Assembly: GCA_009777725.1 (NCBI GenBank)
Contig: WRLG01000003.1
Coordinates: 62,001-126,000, forward strand
Reading direction: 5' to 3'
Length of the DNA: 64,000 nucleotides
Source of the DNA: Oscillospiraceae bacterium
GTDB taxonomy: Bacteria > Bacillota > Clostridia > Oscillospirales > Ruminococcaceae
Shown: in pieces, positions 33,890 to 43,721 of the stretch
Position numbering within the stretch: position 1 is the first letter of the stretch
Layout of the letters: the number at the start of each line of letters is the position of its first letter
Position numbers and translations under genes: made by a program
Notes under the pieces: generated by a model
Database searches by the model: none
What the model saw: only the letters and a program-made list of their open reading frames with translations
What the model was told of the DNA's origin: nothing

Positions 33890-36327
33890 GCACTAAGACC
33901 CGTAAGAACCTCCGTTTTCTTGGAAATATCCGATTTGACAATATCCGGCTTAACATAAGTAATCGAAAACTCGTTTTTAGGAGCAACAAGCGCGGTATCC
34001 AAAACATCGGACAATGTTTCCGCAAAAACAAAATTCATGCTTGCCTTAACGGCATCGTCAACCTCCTCTAGGTCACTTCTGTTCGCCAGAGGCAGAATTA
34101 CCGTTTTCATCTTAGCCTTATACGCCGCCATGGTTTTCTCCCGCAAGCCGCCTATGGGCATAACCTTGCCGTGCAATGTAATCTCACCCGTCATAGCAAC
34201 ATCACGGCGGACAGGTATGCCGGACAACGCCGAAATAAGCGCGGCAGTCATCGTTACGCCTGCAGACGGACCATCCTTTGGGGTCGCTCCCTCGGGGGCA
34301 TGGATATGTATATCCTTTTCCTTGTAGAAATCCTTATTAATATTATACTTATCTGCAATATCTCTGACATAGCTTATAGCGATTTTCGCGCTCTCCTTCA
34401 TAACCTCTCCCAATGAGCCGGTGATTTCAATTTCGCCCTTTCCGTCTAAAATCATAGCTTCAAGCGGTAAAATCACGCCCCCCGTAGAGGTCCATGCAAG
34501 ACCGTTAGCCAAGCCCGTTTCGTCCCTTTTGGTAAGGCTTTCGTCAAGATACTTTCGCGCGCCCAGATACTTGTCAATATTACCCGCCGTAACAACAGCT
34601 TTTTTTATTTCACCCGTCACGATTTTCTTAGCGGCTTTACGGCAAATCGCGGAGATTCTCCTTTCAAGGCTGCGAACGCCCGCTTCCTTTGTATAGCCGT
34701 CAATGATAGCGTAAACCGCTCCGTCTTCAATTTTAAGAAGCGATGTTTTAAGCCCGCTTGCCTTAATCTGCTTAGGGATAAGATGCCCGCGTGCTATATG
34801 AAATTTTTCCTCTCTCGTATAGCTTGTAAGGTCAATCACATCCATTCTGTCAAGAAGCGGCGGGTCTATTGTTTGGATTGAGTTTGCGGTGGTTACGAAA
34901 AGCGCGTTCGATAAATCAAACGGCACTTCTATATAATGGTCGCGGAATTCTCCGTTTTGCTCCGAATCGAGAACCTCCAGCAGGGCGGACGAAGGGTCTC
35001 CGCGCATATCGCGGGTCATTTTATCAATTTCGTCAAGAAGAATCAGCGGATTTTTCGTACCCGCCTTTTTAAAGGCTTCTATAATACGCCCCGGCATAGC
35101 ACCTACGTATGTTTTGCGATGCCCCCTTATTTCAGCTTCGTCCCGAACGCCGCCCAAGGAAACTCTGGCGTATTTCCTGCCCAGAGCTTTAGCAAGGGAT
35201 TTGCCGATTGAGGTTTTGCCGATTCCGGGAGGTCCGACAAGGCAGATAATCTGCCCTTTAAGCTCCGGCTTTAAAGACCTTACCGCAATCGATTCAAGTA
35301 TTCTCTCCTTAACCTTTTGCAATCCGTAATGCTCCTTATCGAGGATGGCTTTCGCCTTTCCGAGGTCGGTTTTATCCTTAGTCGTTTTGCTCCACGGCAA
35401 TTCCAGAACATTATCAAGATAATTCCTGATGACAAATGCCTCCTGAGAGCCGGAAAGGGTCTTTGAAAGCCGTTCCGCCTCCTTGCGAAGCTTCTCCGAT
35501 ATTTCACTTGAAAGCTTAAGCGCGCCTATTTTCCGTATGTATTCCTCTACCTCCTTGTTCTCCGGCAGGGCGGCGTGCTCGCAGGGCTTATCCTCACCCA
35601 AAAGGTTAGATAAAACCTTAATCTGCTCTCTGAGATAGTAATCGCGCTGATTCTTGTTGATTCTCGCATTTACCTTTTCATGGATATTGCGCTCAATATC
35701 CAATATTTCAATCTCCCGCGCAAGTATGGCAATCAGCATCCCCAAGCGCGATATAATATGATTTTCTTCAAGCAAAAGCTGCTTATCCTCTACAGACACC
35801 GATATATTAAAAGCAACTGCGTCAAACAGCCTTTGCGGGTCGTTTTCATTTAAAACGGCGGCACGCAGCTCTTTCGGCATTTTAGGAACGCTGTAACAAT
35901 ATTGCCCGAAAACTCCTTTTAAAACACGGATAACCGCATCCAGCTCCAAGGCATCCTCGTTTTCTTTGCTGTTATACGGTAATTCCTTTACCGAGGCAGT
36001 CAAAAAAGGCTCTTCCTCAACGATTCCGACGAGCTTTGCCCTGTATTTGCCCTCAATAAGCACCCTTGTGTTATTGTCGGGAGATTTTATAATCTGGCGT
36101 ATCTCCGCCACAACGCCTACTTTAAATATGTCACCCGCCGCCGGGTTTTCCGTATCCGAATTTTTTTGAGCCGTTAAGAAAATCAGCTTATCCGAGTCAA
36201 TAGCCGCCTTTAATGCGGTCTCCGATACTCCCCTCATAACGTCAAAGTGCATGACCGCACCCGGAAATACAACAATCCCCCTCATTGCCAGCATCGGCAT
36301 ATGAGCTTCGCTACCTTTACCTCTCAT
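33880..36327 (-). CDS. lon: ATP-dependent protease Lon
   Basis: An 815-residue LonA: N-terminal substrate domain, AAA+ module with Walker A GPPGIGKTS near residue 365, and a C-terminal protease domain with the Ser-Lys dyad (KDGPSAGVTM near 690 and GLREKTMAAYKA near 730). It degrades damaged and regulatory proteins. AAGGAAGGA precedes the ATG. Full length. Confidence 0.96.
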   Translation of the reverse strand: MRGKGSEAHMPMLAMRGIVVFPGAVMHFDVMRGVSETALKAAIDSDKLIFLTAQKNSDTENPAAGDIFKVGVVAEIRQIIKSPDNNTRVLIEGKYRAKLVGIVEEEPFLTASVKELPYNSKENEDALELDAVIRVLKGVFGQYCYSVPKMPKELRAAVLNENDPQRLFDAVAFNISVSVEDKQLLLEENHIISRLGMLIAILAREIEILDIERNIHEKVNARINKNQRDYYLREQIKVLSNLLGEDKPCEHAALPENKEVEEYIRKIGALKLSSEISEKLRKEAERLSKTLSGSQEAFVIRNYLDNVLELPWSKTTKDKTDLGKAKAILDKEHYGLQKVKERILESIAVRSLKPELKGQIICLVGPPGIGKTSIGKSLAKALGRKYARVSLGGVRDEAEIRGHRKTYVGAMPGRIIEAFKKAGTKNPLILLDEIDKMTRDMRGDPSSALLEVLDSEQNGEFRDHYIEVPFDLSNALFVTTANSIQTIDPPLLDRMDVIDLTSYTREEKFHIARGHLIPKQIKASGLKTSLLKIEDGAVYAIIDGYTKEAGVRSLERRISAICRKAAKKIVTGEIKKAVVTAGNIDKYLGARKYLDESLTKRDETGLANGLAWTSTGGVILPLEAMILDGKGEIEITGSLGEVMKESAKIAISYVRDIADKYNINKDFYKEKDIHIHAPEGATPKDGPSAGVTMTAALISALSGIPVRRDVAMTGEITLHGKVMPIGGLREKTMAAYKAKMKTVILPLANRSDLEEVDDAVKASMNFVFAETLSDVLDTALVAPKNEFSITYVKPDIVKSDISKKTEVLTGLSAGK

Positions 36328-36366
36328 TCAAACCGTCCTTCCTTTTCGGGGTTAATACTATATTCT

Positions 36367-36395
36367 ATTATACACTATATTTTTTTATTTTGCAA
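36367..36395 (-). promoter_or_regulatory. lon promoter
   Basis: On the minus strand TTGCAA (36390-36395), 17 bases, TATAAT (36367-36372). Confidence 0.75.
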
Positions 36396-36505
36396 GTAAC
36401 AATTTAATGAAATAAAGAAATAAGTTTGAAGTAAAACCAAAGTAAAACTGGAAGTGAAAATGAGAGCCTGCTAATTTCATGAACCGTTGGCGGGTAACGC
36501 GGCAT

Positions 36506-36540
36506 AAAAAATCCCCCCGCCTGTTACAGACGAGGGGTGT
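36506..36540 (-). terminator. Terminator of cheV
   Basis: CCCCCCGCCTG (36513-36523) pairs with CAGACGAGGGG (36527-36537), with ATTTTTT following on the minus strand. Confidence 0.85.
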
Positions 36541-36544
36541 TTTT

Positions 36545-37459
36545 TTATGAAACAAGCTCAATTAATTTTTGTATAAGCTCACTAATCTGCGGCTTAGAAA
36601 ACTGACCGTCCGCTCCGACGCTTCTGCATTTTGCCACCATCTGCTCATTTATCAGCGATGAGAAAAGCAAAACAGGGATTTCATTTAAAATTTTATCATC
36701 CTTAATCAGCTTGGTAAGCCTGTGCCCGTCCATTTGAGGCATTTCAATATCGCTGATTACGCAGGCTATATGGTCGGTAATTGCCCCTTCCTTGTTTCTG
36801 AAGCTGTTAACATAATTGTAAGCGTCTTGACCATTGGTGAACGATTCTATATTTGAAAATCCGATTTTTGACAGGGCATCGTTAATAAGCCGATTTAAAA
36901 ATTTAGAATCATCGGCTACGACAAGCCGCTTTTTACCCGTTGAGTAATTAAGGGTTTTAATCTTTTCAAGCCCCCGCATGTCAAGACCCGCCTCGCGGTT
37001 TAATTTTGAAACAATCTTTTCAAAATCCATAATAATGATAATGCGGTCCTTAATTTTTGCAATCCCCGTTGAAAGCCCCATTGCCACGTCATTACCGTTG
37101 CCGGCTATCTCGGGTGGGTCAGATATATCCGACCATGAAATTCTTTGTATGCCCTTAACCTTAGTAACATGAAAAGCTACCGTCATATTATTAAATTCGC
37201 AGATAATAAAAATATTCTTATTATCTTCAATATTAGCGGCTTTTACCACTTTATGTAAATCAATAACCGATATAAGCTTATCACGCGGAATAAAAACCCC
37301 TTCAAGCTCGGGAGGCGCGTTAGGCACCGGCGTGACCTCTTGGTCTATCATAATCTCGACAACCTTGGCGATATTAATGCCGAAAACATTCGTGCCGACT
37401 TCAAATTCAAGTAATTCAAGCTCATTCGTGCCGCTTTCAAGCAAAATATTGGTATCCAT
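36545..37459 (-). CDS. cheV: Chemotaxis coupling protein CheV (CheW-REC)
   Basis: A 304-residue protein: a CheW domain (residues 15-165; LLEFEVGTNVFGINIAKVVEI) and a receiver domain (175-304) with VVADDSKF, the phospho-acceptor Asp in CVISDIEMPQMDG, and the conserved Lys in QFSKPQI. It links chemoreceptors to the CheA kinase and implies motility. ATG 37459 lies about 12 bases after AAAGGGG. Monocistronic with its own promoter and terminator. Confidence 0.92.
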   Translation of the reverse strand: MDTNILLESGTNELELLEFEVGTNVFGINIAKVVEIMIDQEVTPVPNAPPELEGVFIPRDKLISVIDLHKVVKAANIEDNKNIFIICEFNNMTVAFHVTKVKGIQRISWSDISDPPEIAGNGNDVAMGLSTGIAKIKDRIIIIMDFEKIVSKLNREAGLDMRGLEKIKTLNYSTGKKRLVVADDSKFLNRLINDALSKIGFSNIESFTNGQDAYNYVNSFRNKEGAITDHIACVISDIEMPQMDGHRLTKLIKDDKILNEIPVLLFSSLINEQMVAKCRSVGADGQFSKPQISELIQKLIELVS

Positions 37460-37496
37460 AATTAAAAATACCCCTTTCTTAACATGCTTGTATACA

Positions 37497-37525
37497 ATTA
37501 TATAAAATTTGAGCGGAAAAGTCAA
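37497..37525 (-). promoter_or_regulatory. cheV promoter
   Basis: On the minus strand TTGACT (37520-37525), 17 bases, TATAAT (37497-37502). It resembles a sigma-A promoter rather than the flagellar sigma-D type. Confidence 0.8.
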
Positions 37526-37571
37526 TACATTTTTAAAATATTTTAAATATTTTAAAAATTTAACAGAAGTT

Positions 37572-38240
37572 TTAATCCTGCATACACATACTCTCAACAT
37601 CCGTCTGTCTTCCGATGACGATAATCACATCACCCTCTTGAAATTCATAATCCGCCCCCGGCATAGCAATCAGGGACGATTCCGCTCTCACCGCTATAAC
37701 ATTGAGGCTGTATTTTTTTCTTATATGGATTTTTTCTATGCTGTTCCCTACCCAATCCGCAGGCACTGCCACCTCGTAAATTGAAAATTCGGGTGTCAGC
37801 TCAATATAATCGAATATATTGCTTGCATTATATTTAACCGCCAGCTTTTCGGCAAGAACCCGCTCGGGGTATATCACCTCGTCCGCGCCGATTTTTTTCA
37901 GAATATCGGTTTGTATATCCCGCCCTGCCTTTGTGACAATGTATTTAGCACCGAGATTTTTAAGCCGCGACGTAATAATAAGCGAGGATTCAAAATTTTT
38001 GCCTATCGTTACAAAGCACATATCAAAATTGCTGATGCCGAGGGCGCGGAGCACATCCTCATTCGTGCAGTCGCCCACAATTACATCTTCAAAAACGGAG
38101 GAAATTCTTTGTATAATCTCCTCGTCCTTATCAACGACCATAACATCGTTTCCAAGCCTTAGAAGATTCATTGCAATATGCTTTCCGAATCTCCCTATTC
38201 CGATAACCAGAATAGATTTCGCTCTTCTCCTGCGCTTCAT
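37572..38240 (-). CDS. ktrA: Potassium-uptake regulatory subunit, KtrA/TrkA type
   Basis: A 222-residue protein with an RCK_N Rossmann domain (ILVIGIGRFGKHIAMNL, acidic VVDKDEE) and an RCK_C domain (residues 140-222). These gate K+ channels by binding ATP/ADP or NAD and cyclic di-AMP. It is single-module like KtrA, not the double E. coli TrkA. It follows the channel gene by 13 bases. Confidence 0.9.
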   Translation of the reverse strand: MKRRRRAKSILVIGIGRFGKHIAMNLLRLGNDVMVVDKDEEIIQRISSVFEDVIVGDCTNEDVLRALGISNFDMCFVTIGKNFESSLIITSRLKNLGAKYIVTKAGRDIQTDILKKIGADEVIYPERVLAEKLAVKYNASNIFDYIELTPEFSIYEVAVPADWVGNSIEKIHIRKKYSLNVIAVRAESSLIAMPGADYEFQEGDVIIVIGRQTDVESMCMQD

Positions 38241-38253
38241 CGTAATATCTCCT

Positions 38254-39597
38254 CTATCCGATTAATATTTTCTCGGGAACTCTTTCCACGGGCGGGTCAT
38301 AGTGTTCCCCCGCTAAAGCAAATACCAAAGTCAGCCACCCTACCCTGCCGATAAACATTAAAAGCATGATAACCACCTTTGCCGCGTTACCCAAAAAAGG
38401 CGTTATCCCCATAGAAAGCCCTACCGTACCTATTGCCGAGGCAGCTTCAAAAAGAATTTGCTTTAAGGAAAAGGATTCCAGAGCGCATAAAATTAAAACA
38501 GCCGCGGTTACTACGGTAAAATAAACGCATACAAGTGCTCCCGCTTCGCGCACTATGCAGTCGTCAATCCTTCTCTTAAAAGCCGTAACATGGCGCATTT
38601 TACGCGCCGCGGCAAACGAGGTTAAGGCTAAAACCGCTAATGTCGTCGTCTTGATTCCCCCTGCCGTTGAACCCGAGCTTCCTCCTATAAACATCAAAAT
38701 AATAGTCAGAAAAACACCCGATTCGGAAAGCTCCGCCGTATGAACCGTGCTGAAGCCCCCCGTTCTGGGGGTGACGGACATGAAAAGCGCGGCAATCGCT
38801 TTGTCATGCCCCTCCATTTCGGATAATACCCCGCCCGATTCAAAAACAGCAAACAACAGCCAGCCTACAACGATTAGCAGCCCCGTTGTAGTCAGCGCGA
38901 TTTTGGAATGAAGCTCATAGTTACGGAATGTCAATTTATGCCTTGCAATATCGTCCCACACAACAAAGCCTATCCCCCCCGTAACTATAAGCATAATTAC
39001 CGTAATATTGACAACGGGGTCGTCGGCATATTCGGAAAGGGATGAGAATTGCTTATTTCTCCCCATAAGGTCAAAGCCGGCACTGCAAAACGCGGATACA
39101 GAGTGAAAAACGGCATTATATAAACCGCTTTTAAATCCCATACGCGGGCAAAACCGCAGCGCAAGCAAAATCGTTCCGGCAAGCTCAATGCAAAGCGCGC
39201 CTTTTACGATTCGCTTTATAAGCCGCACAACCCCCGAGAGCTTAAGCGTTCCCGCCGAATGAACAAGGAGCTGCCTTTCATGCAGACCGATTTTTCGCTT
39301 CCTGAAAATCGAAAACATGGTAACAAGCGTCATAAAGCCTATTCCGCCGGTCTGAACCATAAGTATTAAGACAATCTGCCCGAAAACGGACCAATGCGTA
39401 TATGTATCAAACAATACAAGACCTGTAACGCAAATCGCGCTTGTAGCCGTAAACAACGCGTCTAAAGGCGGTGTCCAATCCCCGCTTTTGGAAGAAATCG
39501 GAAGGCACAGAACAGACGCGCCGACAATGATAATCATAAGAAACCCAAACGCAATGGTCTGCGTATAAGTAAGCTTAAAGCTGAACCTTTTAAACAT
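38254..39597 (-). CDS. ktrB: Potassium channel subunit, KtrB/TrkH type
   Basis: A 447-residue membrane protein with four pore repeats; the selectivity region glycines appear in SAICVTGLVL, SVSAFCSAGFDL, SVTPRTGGFSTV and SAIGTVGLSMG. It imports K+ with KtrA. ATG 39597 lies 8 bases after AAGGA. It is driven by the minus arm of the symmetric promoter at 39644. Confidence 0.92.
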   Translation of the reverse strand: MFKRFSFKLTYTQTIAFGFLMIIIVGASVLCLPISSKSGDWTPPLDALFTATSAICVTGLVLFDTYTHWSVFGQIVLILMVQTGGIGFMTLVTMFSIFRKRKIGLHERQLLVHSAGTLKLSGVVRLIKRIVKGALCIELAGTILLALRFCPRMGFKSGLYNAVFHSVSAFCSAGFDLMGRNKQFSSLSEYADDPVVNITVIMLIVTGGIGFVVWDDIARHKLTFRNYELHSKIALTTTGLLIVVGWLLFAVFESGGVLSEMEGHDKAIAALFMSVTPRTGGFSTVHTAELSESGVFLTIILMFIGGSSGSTAGGIKTTTLAVLALTSFAAARKMRHVTAFKRRIDDCIVREAGALVCVYFTVVTAAVLILCALESFSLKQILFEAASAIGTVGLSMGITPFLGNAAKVVIMLLMFIGRVGWLTLVFALAGEHYDPPVERVPEKILIG

Positions 39598-39643
39598 AAT
39601 TAAATTCCTTAAACAATATGACACCCTAATGTAACCAATTTAT

Positions 39644-39682
39644 ACTTGACATTATACCATAGTGCATGTTATAATGTCAAGT
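39644..39682. promoter_or_regulatory. Symmetric divergent promoter for ktrB and leuC
   Basis: Plus strand: TTGACA (39646-39651), 18 bases, TATAAT (39670-39675). Minus strand: TTGACA (39675-39680), 18 bases, TATAAT (39651-39656). The arms 39644-39656 and 39670-39682 form a perfect 13-base inverted repeat, so each -35 abuts the opposite -10. Confidence 0.88.
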
Positions 39683-39705
39683 GTAATTTAAAAAGGGGTG
39701 TTATA

Positions 39706-40956
39706 ATGGGCATGACAATGACGCAGAAAATACTCGCGGCTCACGCGGGGCTTGATAAGGTTGAAGCGGGGCAGCTAATTAAATGTAAGCTCGATATGGT
39801 TTTGGGGAATGATATTACCGCTCCCGTTGCCATAAACGAGTTTTACAAGGCGGGGTTTAACAATGTTTTCAATCATGAGAAAATATCCCTCGTTATGGAC
39901 CATTTTACGCCGAATAAGGATATAAAATCGGCTGAGCAGGTTAAAATATGCCGCGAATTTGCTCAAAAAATGAATATTAAAAATTATTACGATGTAGGGC
40001 AGATGGGTATTGAACACGCGCTCCTGCCGGAAAAAGGGCTTGTCGCCGCCGGAGAGTGTATCATCGGCGCGGATTCGCATACCTGCACATACGGCGCACT
40101 TGGCGCGTTTTCAACAGGGGTAGGCTCTACCGATATGGCGGCGGGCATGGCTTCGGGCGAGGCTTGGTTCAAAGTCCCCTCCGCAATTAAGTTTAATCTG
40201 AAAGGCAAGCTTAACGAATATGTCATGGGTAAGGATGTTATTTTGCATATCATCGGTATGCTCGGCGTTGACGGCGCGCTTTACAGAACAATGGAATATT
40301 CCGGCGAGGGGCTGTCCGCGCTTTCAATGGATGCGCGCTTTTGTATGGCGAACATGGCAATTGAGGCGGGTGCGAAGAATGGGATTTTCGCCGTTGATGA
40401 AAAGACAGAGGCATATATGTCGGACAAGGTAAACCGCCCTTATATAGTATATCAAGCCGACCCGGATGCGGATTATGATGCGGTTTACGACATTGACCTG
40501 TCCGAGATTAAACCAACGGTATCATTCCCCCATCTGCCGGACAATACAAGAACTATAGACGAAGTCGGAGATGTTAAAATCGACCAAGTAGTCATAGGCT
40601 CATGCACAAACGGCTGGCTTAGTGATTTAGAGATGGCGGCTAAAATCTTAAAGGGCAGAAAAGTTCACAAAAATGTCCGTTGCATTATATTCCCCGCAAC
40701 GCAAAAAATTTACCTTGACGCAATGGAAGCGGGCTACATTAAGACATTCATTGAAGCGGGCTGTGCCGTTTCAACCCCAACCTGCGGTCCCTGCCTTGGA
40801 GGGCATACGGGCATACTTGCTAAGGGTGAGCGCGCCGTTGCGACTACAAACAGGAATTTTGTAGGGCGGATGGGGCATCCCGAATCGGAGGTTTATCTGG
40901 CTTCACCTGCCGTTGCGGCGGCTTCGGCTGTGGCGGGGAGGATATGCGGGGTCTGA
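39706..40956 (+). CDS. leuC: 3-isopropylmalate dehydratase, large subunit
   Basis: A 416-residue aconitase-family protein with iron-sulfur ligands in GSCTNGW and CGPCLGGH and the signature [13 protein letters not shown]. With LeuD it isomerises 2-isopropylmalate to 3-isopropylmalate. ATG 39706 follows AAAGGGGTGTTATA. No T-box or leucine leader fits in the 24 bases between promoter and start. leuD lies 2.8 kb downstream, after four coenzyme A genes. Confidence 0.93.
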   Translation: MGMTMTQKILAAHAGLDKVEAGQLIKCKLDMVLGNDITAPVAINEFYKAGFNNVFNHEKISLVMDHFTPNKDIKSAEQVKICREFAQKMNIKNYYDVGQMGIEHALLPEKGLVAAGECIIGADSHTCTYGALGAFSTGVGSTDMAAGMASGEAWFKVPSAIKFNLKGKLNEYVMGKDVILHIIGMLGVDGALYRTMEYSGEGLSALSMDARFCMANMAIEAGAKNGIFAVDEKTEAYMSDKVNRPYIVYQADPDADYDAVYDIDLSEIKPTVSFPHLPDNTRTIDEVGDVKIDQVVIGSCTNGWLSDLEMAAKILKGRKVHKNVRCIIFPATQKIYLDAMEAGYIKTFIEAGCAVSTPTCGPCLGGHTGILAKGERAVATTNRNFVGRMGHPESEVYLASPAVAAASAVAGRICGV

Positions 40957-41000
40957 AATCAGAAATGAGAAGTTATCAATTATTAAAAGGTTTGTGACGT

Positions 41001-41756
41001 ATGAAAGTAATGGTTACAGCGGGCGGTACTATTGAAAAAATCGACAGTGTAAGGAGCATAATAAATATCGCTACGGGCAGGCTCGGCAGTCTGGTCGCGG
41101 ACGCTTTTTGCGCGTTGCCGGATATTGAAGAAATCTACTATCTGTGCAACAGGGCGGCTGTATTGCCGAAATCTTCGGAGAAAATCAATGTTGTGTATAC
41201 CGACAGTGTAGCAAGTTTGGAAAATAGTATTGCTGAAATTTTAAACCGTGTTTCCGTTGATATTATCGTTCACAGCATGGCGGTCAGCGATTACCGCGTG
41301 AAAGCTGTTACCTCAATGGCAAATATAAAGAGGGAGCTAAAAGAGGAATTGGGATTTAGGAACGCGGAAGCAAATCTTTCAAGCGATTCACCCGCTATTA
41401 CCCCACCTCTTACTCCATCTAAAATAAGCTCTGATATTGATGATTTGGCGTTAATCATGGAAAAAACGCCTAAGGTTATTGCAATGTTTCAAAAAAGAAC
41501 ACCCTCGTCTGTTCTTGTAGGCTTCAAGCTACTGAATTCCGTTTCGCTTGAAACGCTTATTGACGCGGGGTTTAGGGTGCTTCAAGAGAACCGTTGCAGT
41601 TTTACACTCGCCAACGATTTAAAGGATATAAATGAGGACAAGCATATCGGGTATTTGATTGACAATAACAAGGATTATAAGAAGTATGAAACAAAATCCG
41701 AAATTGCCGCCGCTATTGTCTCGGCAACGATTGAGAAACTGCGGGTTGAGCGTTGA
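41001..41756 (+). CDS. coaB: Phosphopantothenate-cysteine ligase, stand-alone
   Basis: A 251-residue protein matching the CoaB half of CoaBC (MVTAGGTIEKIDSVRSI, SMAVSDYRV). It joins cysteine to 4'-phosphopantothenate. Most bacteria fuse CoaB behind CoaC; here the two are separate genes with CoaB first. A Ser/Pro-rich insertion near residues 118-138 is unusual. Confidence 0.88.
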   Translation: MKVMVTAGGTIEKIDSVRSIINIATGRLGSLVADAFCALPDIEEIYYLCNRAAVLPKSSEKINVVYTDSVASLENSIAEILNRVSVDIIVHSMAVSDYRVKAVTSMANIKRELKEELGFRNAEANLSSDSPAITPPLTPSKISSDIDDLALIMEKTPKVIAMFQKRTPSSVLVGFKLLNSVSLETLIDAGFRVLQENRCSFTLANDLKDINEDKHIGYLIDNNKDYKKYETKSEIAAAIVSATIEKLRVER

Positions 41757-41791
41757 ATATATAAGAGCGTTTAGGGAGGGTAAATAAAGGC

Positions 41792-42337
41792 ATGAAAGAC
41801 ATAATCCTTGGCGTTACGGGGAGTATAGCGGCTTATAAGGCGGCTGAGATTGCAAATCTGCTTGCGAAATCGAACATGAATGTGCATACCATTATGACGG
41901 ATGCCGCAACAAAATTTATCACTCCCCTCACCTTTCAAACACTGACTAAAAATAAGGTCTACACGGATATGTTTGAGCAAGCTGTTTACTCCGATGTCCG
42001 CCATATCTCCCTTGCACAAAAGGCGGACTGCTTTGTTATCGCTCCGGCAAGTGCTGATATAATCGGGAAAATCGCGGCAGGAATCGCCGATGATATGCTC
42101 ACAACTGTAATCATGGCTTTTCAAAATAAGCCTGTCATTATATGTCCCGCTATGAATACCGCCATGTATGAAAACCCGATAACAAAGCGGAATATTGAAA
42201 CTCTTACGGCATTGGGTTATCATTTTGTCGAACCCAAAGAATCTCGGCTTGCTTGCGGGGACTTAGGAAAAGGCGCGCTTGCTGATGTTGACTGTATTAT
42301 AAAACGTATATTTGAACAATCGGAGGGAAAAAATTGA
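41792..42337 (+). CDS. coaC: Phosphopantothenoylcysteine decarboxylase, stand-alone
   Basis: A 181-residue flavoprotein with ILGVTGSIAAYKAAEIA, the active-site His in VRHISLAQ, and PAMNTAMYENP. It makes 4'-phosphopantetheine. Its TGA stop overlaps the TTG start of coaX. Confidence 0.93.
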   Translation: MKDIILGVTGSIAAYKAAEIANLLAKSNMNVHTIMTDAATKFITPLTFQTLTKNKVYTDMFEQAVYSDVRHISLAQKADCFVIAPASADIIGKIAAGIADDMLTTVIMAFQNKPVIICPAMNTAMYENPITKRNIETLTALGYHFVEPKESRLACGDLGKGALADVDCIIKRIFEQSEGKN

Positions 42338-43083
42338 TTTTATGTGTTGGAATAGGCAATACAAACATAAGATGCGCGGTTGGAGTTAAAGCGAATTACC
42401 GACATGCGGTATTGGAAACAGAAAAGATTAACAGTGCTGAAGATTTTGTACTATTTCTTGAAGAGGAATTTCGGATTGACAATTGGGATTTGCTGAAGGG
42501 CGGAATCGTTTCATCGGTTGTACCGCAAAAAACTCCGCTCATTACAGAGGCTGTACGCACAAAAATCCAATTACAGCGAACTTATGCAGCTAAATGTAAT
42601 TTCATTATTTCGGAATATAACGGAAATTTAGGGGAAGACCGCGCCGTCTGCTGTGCCGCGGCTTTGGCAAAATACAAACTGCCCGTTACAGTAATAGATT
42701 TAGGGACTGCCACCACTATAAATGTCATAAACACAGACCATACTTTTGCCGGAGGCGTAATCATGGTCGGCGTGCAAACGGGGCTGACCGCGCTGGAGCA
42801 AAACACCGCCCAACTGCCATTGGCAGATGATTTAAGCGACATAGGCGTTATATGCTGTGATACCCGAAAAAGCCTTATTTCAGGCGCGGTTTTAGGCACT
42901 GTTTACGCTATAGAGGGTTATATAAAGCAAATTCAAGCACTCTTAACCGTTAAGCCGACAGTTATTATTACCGGGGGCAACGCACCGCTGATTATTCCGC
43001 ACTGCGGCTTTGATTTTTCCTACGAGCCTATGTTGTTAATTGACGGGTTGTTTGAATTATATAATGAAGGAGATTTTGTATGA
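42334..43083 (+). CDS. coaX: Type III pantothenate kinase (altered phosphate motif)
   Basis: A 249-residue CoaX-fold protein with VIDLGTATTINVI and GGVIMVGVQTGL. It should phosphorylate pantothenate, the first step to CoA. The first phosphate-binding motif, normally DxGNT, reads CVGIGNTN here, so the conserved Asp6 is Gly. The TTG start lies 6 bases after GGAGGG and overlaps coaC. Its stop overlaps the next start (ATGA). Confidence 0.85.
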   Translation: MILCVGIGNTNIRCAVGVKANYRHAVLETEKINSAEDFVLFLEEEFRIDNWDLLKGGIVSSVVPQKTPLITEAVRTKIQLQRTYAAKCNFIISEYNGNLGEDRAVCCAAALAKYKLPVTVIDLGTATTINVINTDHTFAGGVIMVGVQTGLTALEQNTAQLPLADDLSDIGVICCDTRKSLISGAVLGTVYAIEGYIKQIQALLTVKPTVIITGGNAPLIIPHCGFDFSYEPMLLIDGLFELYNEGDFV

Positions 43084-43715
43084 ATTCTAAGGAAAAAATT
43101 AAAAATTTAGCGATTACGGGTATATTTTCAGCGATTATTTTCATTTTAGCTTTTACACCGATTGGCTTTATTCCGTTGCCGTTTGTAAGAGCAACGACAA
43201 TTCACATACCGGTCATTGTAGGGGCTTTACTTTTAGGTCCCAGATACGGAGCGGTATTGGGATTTATGTTTGGGTTTGCCAGTCTTTTAAATAATACGTT
43301 TAACCCTACAATTACCTCTTTTGTTTTTTCACCTTTTTACAATATGCCGGGGGAGGACAGCGGCAGTTGGCTTTCGCTTATAGTCGTTTTTGTTCCGCGA
43401 ATCCTTGTGGGTGTGTTTCCGCCGCTTGTTTATGCTGCGTTAAAAAAGCTTCTTAAAAATAAGGAAGATATTTTCTGCATGATGGTATCAGGCGTTGTCG
43501 GCTCACTTACCAATACTTTATTGGTTATGCACTTGATTTTCTTATTCTTCGGAGAAGCTTGGAACAGTGTAAGAGCGGAACCCGCCGAGGTGGTATATAC
43601 TGCTATTATCGGTATTATCACGACTAACGGGGTTCTTGAAGCTATTGTGGCAGGCATACTTACGGCAGCCATTTGCAAACCTTTAATGGCTATTAAAAAT
43701 AATACGAAAGGATGA
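43080..43715 (+). CDS. ECF transporter substrate-binding subunit, probably pantothenate
   Basis: A 211-residue membrane protein with six segments and the S-component mark ATTIHIPVIVGALLLGPRYGAVLGF. S-components capture a vitamin and use a shared energising module. Pantothenate is inferred from overlap with coaX (PanT-like). Folate or another vitamin cannot be excluded from sequence alone. Confidence 0.8.
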   Translation: MNSKEKIKNLAITGIFSAIIFILAFTPIGFIPLPFVRATTIHIPVIVGALLLGPRYGAVLGFMFGFASLLNNTFNPTITSFVFSPFYNMPGEDSGSWLSLIVVFVPRILVGVFPPLVYAALKKLLKNKEDIFCMMVSGVVGSLTNTLLVMHLIFLFFGEAWNSVRAEPAEVVYTAIIGIITTNGVLEAIVAGILTAAICKPLMAIKNNTKG

Positions 43716-43721
43716 CAATTT

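Noticed and set aside
39601..39706. T-box or leucine attenuator before leuC
   Set aside because: Only about 24 bases separate the promoter from the start codon, too little for either.
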